A stretch of DNA of 11,275 nucleotides from an uncultured Chitinophagaceae bacterium. GTDB lineage: Bacteria; Bacteroidota; Bacteroidia; Chitinophagales; Chitinophagaceae. A model generated the notes under the pieces. It did no database searches. It was not told where the DNA came from and saw only the letters and a program-made list of their open reading frames with translations. Location of the stretch: NCBI GenBank assembly GCA_937996595.1, contig CALKVC010000075.1:1-11275 (forward strand), given 5' to 3'. Of this stretch, positions 7,476 to 11,275 are shown in pieces; position 1 is the stretch's first letter; each line of letters opens with the position of its first letter. Made by a program: the position numbers and the translations under genes.

Positions 7476-7481
7476 TGTTTG
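7474..7481 (+). promoter_or_regulatory. Candidate Bacteroidota -7 element for the GH25 gene
   Basis: TATGTTTG matches the TAnnTTTG consensus exactly. It lies 59 bp before the ATG at 7541, implying a leader of about 55 nt. No TTG box is evident at the expected -33 spacing. Confidence 0.45.
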
Positions 7482-7540
7482 TACGGAAAATGACGGCGGT
7501 TTTATTATAATGTAAACTGTTGTGAAAATGGGAAAAGTTC

Positions 7541-8305
7541 ATGGCAAAAAGGAAAAAGAATGTAAGCCGCACTGTGGTCTTTACGGTGGCCATATTGATG
7601 TTGCTGTCTGTTGCAACTTATTATATCAGTGAATATTATTACAGGCCCTCCTTTACACATTACCGTGAGTTCGGAATTTCCCTGCCTTCGGGTTACGCAG
7701 TGCACGGAATAGACGTAAGCAGGTACCAGGAAAATATTTCCTGGAAAGATGTTCAGGAAATGCAGGTAGGCGGCGTGAAATTATCTTTTACCTTTATAAA
7801 GGCAACTGAGGGGTTAAGCAGCATAGATGGGCATTTCAGGCGTAACTGGCACCAGGCCCGTAAATCCGGATTGATAAGAGGTGCATATCATTTTTTTAAT
7901 CCCGGCAAAAGTGGCAGGGCACAGGCAGTCAATTTTATTGAAAACGTACAACTGCAAAAAGGCGATCTTCCACCGGTGCTGGATATTGAGCAGGTAAACG
8001 GTACATCCGTTACAGATTTGCAGCAACGGGTTTCTGACTGGCTGGTAATGGTTGAAAAGAAATACAAAGTGAAACCGATCATTTATACCAATATCGACTT
8101 CTACGAGAATTTCCTGGATGGCGCCTTTGATCAGTACCCGCTATGGATCGCTCATTACCTGGTGAAGGATAAACCACGGATCAGCAGGGAATGGCATTTC
8201 TGGCAGCATAATGAAAAAGGCCGGGTAAACGGAATCGGTTCATATGTTGATTTTAATGTGTTTAATGGAGACAGTGCGGCGTTTCAGAAATTATTGATCC
8301 GGTAG
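7541..8305 (+). CDS. GH25-family lysozyme/muramidase with N-terminal membrane anchor
   Basis: This 254-residue protein has a basic N-terminus (MAKRKKNVSR) and one hydrophobic helix (about 11-29) that acts as a signal anchor or uncleaved signal, placing the catalytic domain outside the cytoplasm. The GH25 fold is shown by HGIDVSRYQ (55-63, D58), TFIKATEG (84-91, E90), RGAYHFFNP (113-121), LPPVLDIEQ (143-151, with D148 and E150 as the expected catalytic acids), IIYTN (180-184), YPLWIAHY (199-206) and VDFNVFNG (236-243). GH25 enzymes hydrolyse the beta-1,4 bond between MurNAc and GlcNAc. All active-site residues appear intact. The ATG is preceded by GGAAAAG a few bases upstream. The gene stands alone on the plus strand, divergent from the transglycosylase, so the two wall-cleaving enzymes could share regulation through the spacer. 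Confidence 0.95.
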   Translation: MAKRKKNVSRTVVFTVAILMLLSVATYYISEYYYRPSFTHYREFGISLPSGYAVHGIDVSRYQENISWKDVQEMQVGGVKLSFTFIKATEGLSSIDGHFRRNWHQARKSGLIRGAYHFFNPGKSGRAQAVNFIENVQLQKGDLPPVLDIEQVNGTSVTDLQQRVSDWLVMVEKKYKVKPIIYTNIDFYENFLDGAFDQYPLWIAHYLVKDKPRISREWHFWQHNEKGRVNGIGSYVDFNVFNGDSAAFQKLLIR

Positions 8306-8415
8306 GCGGAATGGGGGTAAGAAGGTATCAAATAAAGGCCACTTAAAACCATCATCAAAAATTTGAGATAGTAAAATTAAAGAACGTTTAAACGCATTCC
8401 AGGCCAAATTTTAAA

Positions 8416-8423
8416 TTAATTTG
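8416..8423 (+). promoter_or_regulatory. Weak -7-like element before the small membrane protein gene
   Basis: TTAATTTG differs from TAnnTTTG by one base. It sits 6 bp before the ATG at 8430, and is followed by C as in the similarly placed elements before the radical SAM and MerC genes. No -33 TTG was found. Treat as tentative. Confidence 0.25.
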
Positions 8424-8429
8424 CAAGCC

Positions 8430-8657
8430 ATGGCAATGGAAGACGAAACAAGGGGATTTTTAGTACGTATATTAAATACCATATCCATGGTATTGCTATG
8501 GATGATAGCTTGTGTTTTTTTTGGCATCTACCTTAATTATGCCTTTTTTGAAACAGCACCCGGCTGGAAAAATATATTGTTTTATATAGCCTTCCTCGTT
8601 AGTTTATTTTTCCTCGTAAGGTACCTGGTACGTAAATGGAAAGATAAACTGCATTAA
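8430..8657 (+). CDS. Small two-helix membrane protein of unknown function
   Basis: Taken from the ATG at 8430 the protein is 75 residues; a TTG at 8421 would add three. A short polar N-terminus (MAMEDETRGF) is followed by a first transmembrane helix (about 11-34), a loop with Tyr/Phe and ETAPGW, a second helix (about 47-64), and a basic tail (VRKWKDKLH). By the positive-inside rule the strongly basic C-terminus is cytoplasmic, so both ends are probably inside. I do not recognise a family beyond a resemblance to short hypothetical membrane proteins of Bacteroidota. The gene lies 124 bp after the muramidase on the same strand. Its TAA shares the TTAA at 8654-8657 with the stop of the convergent gene. 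The composition and reading frame look genuinely coding, but the function is unknown. Confidence 0.65.
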   Translation: MAMEDETRGFLVRILNTISMVLLWMIACVFFGIYLNYAFFETAPGWKNILFYIAFLVSLFFLVRYLVRKWKDKLH

Positions 8658-9082
8658 CTGCTATGGTCTGAAACAATCACCCAATTATTATTTATTTTTT
8701 TGAAGAGCAGTGTAAAATGGCCACTCAGGTTACCATCAGACCTGGTGAGTTGCCATTTTCCAACAACATGAAAATATAATACTGATAAACGCTTTATGTG
8801 CAGGAGGGTAAAATTAAGTTTGCCCATAGAAGCGGTGTCGGGATAGCCTTTGATATAGCTTTGCCTGGTTTGCTCCCATCCATAGGTAATGCCTTCTTTA
8901 CCAATAAACATCAGTGAATCGCTTTTCCAGTAAGCTTGCATGAAGCGGTTTATATCAGCCTTGTTCCATGCATCTAACTGGTCATTCATAACATTACGGA
9001 TAATGGTTTCATCGGCTGATTGGGCAACACTCACAGCGGCAAAAAGCATCGAAATGAAAAACGCCAGGCACTTTCTTTTCAT
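8654..9082 (-). CDS. Exported SnoaL/NTF2-like (DUF4440-type) protein
   Basis: From the ATG at 9080-9082 the product is 142 residues. It begins with a clear signal peptide (MKRKCLAFFISMLFAAVSVAQ, about 1-21). An upstream in-frame ATG at 9112 would add ten residues before the basic n-region and is less likely. The mature part shows the cone-shaped NTF2/SnoaL pattern: an N-terminal helix with IIRNVMNDQLDAWNKADI (27-44), then FMQAYWKSDSLMFIG (47-61), a glycine/tryptophan turn (YGWEQTRQSY) and a closing strand run ending in NNWVIVSDHSS. Such DUF4440-type proteins are common in Bacteroidota; most have no proven activity and may bind small ligands or be enzymes. It lies 70 bp downstream of the MerC gene on the same strand and may be in the same transcript. 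Its stop overlaps the convergent small membrane gene. Confidence 0.82.
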   Translation of the reverse strand: MKRKCLAFFISMLFAAVSVAQSADETIIRNVMNDQLDAWNKADINRFMQAYWKSDSLMFIGKEGITYGWEQTRQSYIKGYPDTASMGKLNFTLLHIKRLSVLYFHVVGKWQLTRSDGNLSGHFTLLFKKINNNWVIVSDHSS

Positions 9083-9152
9083 ATTGTTTATTTTGGGAAA
9101 CAAGGTATGCATTTCCTGTTTCCGGTAAGTAATTACAATAATAAAAAAAGCA

Positions 9153-9542
9153 TTAATGCTGGTGATGCGGCGAACTGCATTTACTCCGGTGGCAATACCT
9201 GTAATTCAGGTAATGGGCGGTTACTATCAGTATAACGGCAGGTATGAGGAAGTAGTTTTCTGCGCTGTGGAAAAACTGCTTTGTAAATAAAAATAAAAAG
9301 CCAATGCTGAACAGGATTACCGGTAAATACGACCGGTGGTGTTTTACAAAGCCATGAAACAAAGAATACGCACCAACCACAAAAGCGATGGCTATCATTG
9401 CCCACTCAAAAAAAAGATTATGAATTATGTTTATACCAAACAGGGGCAGAGATGACATTAGCATGGGCAGCAACGTACAATGTATAGCGCAGGCAATGGA
9501 TGTAATAATTCCCAGTCCGTCCCAGTTCAGTTTTATATTCAT
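9153..9542 (-). CDS. MerC-domain membrane protein with His/Cys-rich tail
   Basis: From the ATG at 9540-9542 the protein is 129 residues with four hydrophobic helices (about 8-30, 35-62, 72-90, 96-114), the MerC architecture. The first helix carries the metal-binding-type pair in SIACAIHCTLLPML (C18, C22), the signature of the family. The C-terminus RYCHRSKCSSPHHQH is rich in Cys and His and could bind a metal on the cytoplasmic side. MerC was defined as a mercury transporter of mer operons, but no other mer gene is present here and chromosomal MerC proteins in Bacteroidota more likely handle another metal (inference). An in-frame TTG at 9569 is a poorer start. It is divergent from SCO and Fur genes, with a strong promoter candidate overlapping a dyad, which suggests metal-responsive control. 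Confidence 0.88.
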   Translation of the reverse strand: MNIKLNWDGLGIITSIACAIHCTLLPMLMSSLPLFGINIIHNLFFEWAMIAIAFVVGAYSLFHGFVKHHRSYLPVILFSIGFLFLFTKQFFHSAENYFLIPAVILIVTAHYLNYRYCHRSKCSSPHHQH

Positions 9543-9549
9543 GAAGCGG

Positions 9550-9580
9550 CAAAGGTAATAAAAATGCAATATTGTTGCAA
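9550..9580 (-). promoter_or_regulatory. Near-consensus Bacteroidota promoter for the MerC gene
   Basis: On the minus strand a TTG (9580-9578) is followed by 20 bp and then TACCTTTG (9557-9550), matching the Bacteroidota TTG-N17-23-TAnnTTTG promoter pattern. The predicted start of transcription is within a few bases of the ATG at 9542, so the mRNA would be almost leaderless. The -33 TTG is part of the dyad at 9565-9579. Confidence 0.6.
9565..9579. promoter_or_regulatory. TGCAA-N5-TTGCA dyad, candidate Fur-family operator
   Basis: TGCAATATTGTTGCA has perfect 5-bp arms around a 5-bp centre. It overlaps the -33 region and spacer of the MerC promoter, where a bound repressor would block RNA polymerase. 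A Fur-family gene lies in the divergent operon, so it is the obvious candidate binder. That link is inference; the sequence is not the classical E. coli Fur box. Confidence 0.45.
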
Positions 9581-9599
9581 GTTTTTATAAGTAAAACTT
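9579..9599. repeat. AAGTTTT-N7-AAAACTT inverted repeat in the MerC/SCO spacer
   Basis: Perfect 7-bp arms, AAGTTTT (9579-9585) and AAAACTT (9593-9599), flank TATAAGT. The repeat abuts the TGCAA dyad and lies upstream of both divergent genes. It may be a second operator or a small stem; chance cannot be excluded in AT-rich DNA. Confidence 0.4.
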
Positions 9600-9629
9600 C
9601 CTTAGTGTTCACCAGGCTTTCAAACTTTG

Positions 9630-9637
9630 TAATTTTG
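9630..9637 (+). promoter_or_regulatory. Candidate -7 element for the SCO-fur operon
   Basis: TAATTTTG matches TAnnTTTG exactly and lies 17 bp before the ATG at 9655, giving a leader of about 14 nt. No clear -33 TTG lies at the usual distance, so activity may be weak or need another factor. Confidence 0.45.
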
Positions 9638-9654
9638 CAGCATATTCTCATTGT

Positions 9655-10389
9655 ATGAAAAAGAAAATGTTGTGGGTTTACATCGGTTTTTTTGCACTAT
9701 TGCTTACGGTATTTTACCTGGCTATTTTCAGGGATCACAAATTTTCAGATTCTAAACTGGCAGTCATCAACCCTGTTATTCCGGAGTTTAGTTTTATCAA
9801 CCAGGATGGCAAAGCAATTTCCCAAAAATCTACAGCCAATAAGGTTTATGTTGCCGAATATTTTTTTACCACCTGCAAGGGCATCTGTCCCAAGATGAAT
9901 GCAAACATGCGCCGGGTGTATGATGTGTATAAAGATGAAAATGATTTTCTTATCCTGTCTCATACCTGTATGCCTGAGACAGACAGTGTACCGTTGCTGA
10001 AAGCCTATGAACAGAAAATGCTTACCGGCATCCTGGTAAAAAAAGATGACGGTTCGTATAAATTGGTAAACCAGGATGTAGGAGCTGTAGTACCTGCTGT
10101 AAATACTAACTGGAATTTTGTTACCGGTGATAAAGCTGCTTTATACAAAATGGCAAGGCAGGGATACCTGATTGATAATGGGAAACCTGATAGCACACAG
10201 CGGGTGGAAGACCAGTTTATCCATACGCAGTTTTTTGCGCTGGTAGACCGTTACGGCCGGGTAAGAGCCATTTATGACGGATTAAAGAATGATGAGATAC
10301 AAAAGCTGATAACAGATATCAAAGACCTGTTGCGGGAAAAAGTTGATTCAAAGCGCTTCCTGAACGGTTTCAGCAACAGCCCCGGTTAA
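9655..10389 (+). CDS. SCO1/SenC-family copper-chaperone or thiol-redox protein
   Basis: This 244-residue protein has one N-terminal membrane helix (about 6-25) and a thioredoxin-fold domain facing outward. The copper/thiol motif is in YFFTTCKGICPKMNANM (69-85; C74 and C78), and the conserved histidine is H190 in FIHTQFFALVDRYG. SCO proteins deliver copper to the CuA site of cytochrome oxidase or reduce its cysteines. LSHTCMPETDSVPLLKAYEQ (101-120) corresponds to the usual strand/helix after the motif and carries an extra cysteine (C105). Before NWNFVTGDK (152-160) there is a segment of about 25-30 residues (about 122-151) that looks longer than in typical SCO proteins. No oxidase gene is visible in the window; the partners here are a Fur regulator 10 bp downstream and a divergent MerC protein, which suggests regulated metal handling. 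Confidence 0.92.
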   Translation: MKKKMLWVYIGFFALLLTVFYLAIFRDHKFSDSKLAVINPVIPEFSFINQDGKAISQKSTANKVYVAEYFFTTCKGICPKMNANMRRVYDVYKDENDFLILSHTCMPETDSVPLLKAYEQKMLTGILVKKDDGSYKLVNQDVGAVVPAVNTNWNFVTGDKAALYKMARQGYLIDNGKPDSTQRVEDQFIHTQFFALVDRYGRVRAIYDGLKNDEIQKLITDIKDLLREKVDSKRFLNGFSNSPG

Positions 10390-10399
10390 TTATTAATTT

Positions 10400-10813
10400 A
10401 TGGATGCAAACCTGGAAATATTAAGAAAAAACGGCCTCAGTATTACAGAGGGCCGGAAAAAGATACTGGACCTCTTCCTGGATACGGAAGGGGCATTGGC
10501 ACATGCTGATATTGAACGCCAGACAGACGCTGCTTTTGACAGGGTAACGGTATACCGTACACTACAAACATTTGTAGATAAGGGAATCATCCACCAGATT
10601 CCCACAACCGATAATTCGGTACTGTATGCATTATGTAAACACAATTGCGAGGCTGGCCATCATCACGATAACCATGTTCATTTCATCTGCAACAAATGCC
10701 ATAAAACAATATGCCTGGATGATGTTACTGTGCCGGAAGTGAGGCTGCCAAAGGGTTTCAGGCCTGCACAGTCTGCCATGGTGGTAACAGGTGTATGTGA
10801 TGAGTGCAAATAA
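10400..10813 (+). CDS. Fur-family metal-responsive transcriptional repressor
   Basis: This 137-residue protein has the Fur layout. An N-terminal winged helix includes GLSITEGRKKILDLFL (12-27), AHADIER (34-40) and the recognition helix in FDRVTVYRTLQTFVDKG (46-62). The C-terminal dimerisation domain contains the His cluster HHHDNHVHFICNKC (87-100) and two CxxC pairs, C97/C100 and C133/C136, which form the structural zinc site. Fur-family members sense iron (Fur), zinc (Zur), manganese or peroxide (PerR), and sequence reading alone does not separate these here. Two further cysteines (C80, C83) lie just before the His cluster and could add to a second metal site. The gene starts 10 bp after the SCO stop, so the two form an operon. 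Its most likely target is the dyad between SCO and MerC, making it autoregulatory. Confidence 0.94.
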   Translation: MDANLEILRKNGLSITEGRKKILDLFLDTEGALAHADIERQTDAAFDRVTVYRTLQTFVDKGIIHQIPTTDNSVLYALCKHNCEAGHHHDNHVHFICNKCHKTICLDDVTVPEVRLPKGFRPAQSAMVVTGVCDECK

Positions 10814-10841
10814 AATCTCAAATCTCAGATCTCACATCTCA
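10814..10841 (+). repeat. Heptamer array, four copies of NATCTCA
   Basis: Directly after the fur stop codon come four tandem 7-bp units: AATCTCA, AATCTCA, GATCTCA and CATCTCA. Only the first base varies. The array is non-coding and lies in the spacer between two convergent genes. Confidence 0.75.
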
Positions 10842-10853
10842 GATAAATATCAA

Positions 10854-10881
10854 ATACAAGATACAAGATACGGGATACAGG
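10854..10881 (+). repeat. Second heptamer array, four degenerate copies of ATACAAG
   Basis: Four tandem 7-bp units: ATACAAG, ATACAAG, ATACGGG and ATACAGG. It follows the first array after 12 bp and has the same period but a different core. The first two copies are identical; the others differ by one or two bases. Confidence 0.7.
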
Positions 10882-10950
10882 ATTTATGATGGAGGTTAGT
10901 CGTATTTCTTTGATGAACCGGCTTTTGAGAATCTAACTTTTCAGAAATTA

Positions 10951-11275
10951 CTACATGGGAGAAGCCATTTCTTTTTCTACAAAATTCATCAGCACTTTAA
11001 TTTTTTCGGGGGAGAAATCAAAATCAAGACCGGCTATTTTATACAATTCGGGCAGTGTTTTTGTGCCGCCCATGCTCAATGCATTGCAATAATTATCAAG
11101 CGCCTGCTGCCTGTCTTGCTTGTATTGCATCCACATACCGATGGCGCCTAACTGGGCAATGCCGTATTCTATATAATAAAAGGGCACTTCAAACAAATGC
11201 AGTTGCCGTTGCCAGGCATTGCTGCGAAAGGTTTCCAGCCCGCTGTAATCAATAACGCTATCGCTGAACTCCTGT
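10951..11275 (-). CDS. C-terminal part of an M3-family oligoendopeptidase (PepF-like)
   Basis: The frame is open from the right edge of the window down to a TAG at 10951-10953, giving about 108 codons; the N-terminus lies outside. The sequence SNAWQRQLHLFEVPFYYIEY followed by GIAQLGAIGMWMQYKQD and the ending region AGLDFDFSPEKIKVLMNFVE match the C-terminal end of M3-family zinc oligopeptidases of the oligoendopeptidase F type, including the family's conserved EVPFYYIEYG stretch that lines the active-site cleft. The HEXXH zinc motif would lie upstream and is not in the window. These enzymes cleave short peptides, usually in the cytoplasm. A TTG at 11196 is not the real start, since coding similarity continues beyond it. 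The gene converges on fur across a 137-bp spacer with heptamer repeats. Confidence 0.88.
   Translation of the reverse strand, partial: QEFSDSVIDYSGLETFRSNAWQRQLHLFEVPFYYIEYGIAQLGAIGMWMQYKQDRQQALDNYCNALSMGGTKTLPELYKIAGLDFDFSPEKIKVLMNFVEKEMASPM

Larger units (their letters stand above)
7232..7540. promoter_or_regulatory. Divergent AT-rich regulatory spacer between transglycosylase and muramidase genes
   Basis: This 309-bp AT-rich spacer separates two divergent peptidoglycan-hydrolase genes and must contain promoters for both. No coding frame or RNA gene was recognised. It holds a candidate -7 box for the muramidase (7474-7481), a perfect 12-bp palindrome overlapping that box (7464-7475), and a small perfect hairpin CGTTTT-TGG-AAAACG (7286-7300) about 55 bp upstream of the transglycosylase start. 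No convincing TAnnTTTG box was found for the transglycosylase. Confidence 0.5.

Noticed and set aside
8658..8760. Terminator hairpin within the convergent 3' ends
   Set aside because: Only an imperfect stem with bulges was seen, inside the SnoaL-like coding sequence, with no following T-tract in a sensible position.
9153..9542. Mercury-resistance (mer) operon
   Set aside because: Only a MerC domain is present. No merA, merT, merP or merR is visible, and the neighbours are SCO and Fur, so mercury resistance is not supported.
10814..10890. Possible CRISPR array in the fur/M3 spacer
   Set aside because: Units are 7 bp and tandem, without spacers or long repeats, and no cas genes are present.

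Overview
The window looks like a chromosomal segment of a Bacteroidota bacterium, most likely family Chitinophagaceae or a close relative. The evidence is the protein families themselves (a GHL10/DUF187 glycosidase, a Bacteroidota-type MarR regulator, an MltD-like transglycosylase, a MerC-domain protein next to SCO and Fur), the moderate GC content, the lack of strong Shine-Dalgarno sequences, and several TAnnTTTG elements just upstream of start codons, which is the Bacteroidota -7 promoter consensus. The taxonomic call is inference from family resemblance. No rRNA, tRNA, insertion sequence, prophage or CRISPR array was seen.

Layout. Positions 1-7231 are all on the minus strand. Read in the direction of transcription they hold: an MltD-like lytic transglycosylase (7231-6338), a radical SAM/SPASM protein (6288-5263), an AI-2E/PerM-type membrane protein (5243-4227), a MarR regulator (4052-3597) overlapping a secreted GHL10 glycosidase-like protein (3604-2399), then sigma-54 RpoN (2103-619) followed closely by a PAP2-like membrane protein that runs off the left edge (593-1). 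A 309-bp divergent spacer separates the transglycosylase from a membrane-anchored GH25 muramidase (7541-8305, plus). A two-helix small membrane protein (8430-8657, plus) converges on an exported NTF2/SnoaL-like protein (9082-8654, minus).

The right part is a compact metal-related locus. A MerC-domain protein (9542-9153, minus) is divergent from an SCO-type copper/thiol protein (9655-10389, plus) and a Fur-family repressor (10400-10813, plus). The 112-bp spacer between MerC and SCO carries a near-consensus Bacteroidota promoter for MerC, whose -33 element lies inside a TGCAA-N5-TTGCA dyad, and a second inverted repeat. This suggests the Fur protein controls its own neighbourhood. Between fur and the convergent C-terminal part of an M3-family oligopeptidase (from 11275 down to 10951) lie two adjacent degenerate heptamer repeat arrays.

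How the genes fit together. The transglycosylase, GH25 muramidase, GHL10 protein and possibly the PAP2-like protein point to cell-envelope turnover. The MerC/SCO/Fur group points to metal handling. I see no clear-cut undescribed multi-gene system. The best leads are the MerC/SCO/Fur regulatory arrangement, the heptamer arrays, and a lysine-rich insertion within the transglycosylase catalytic domain.
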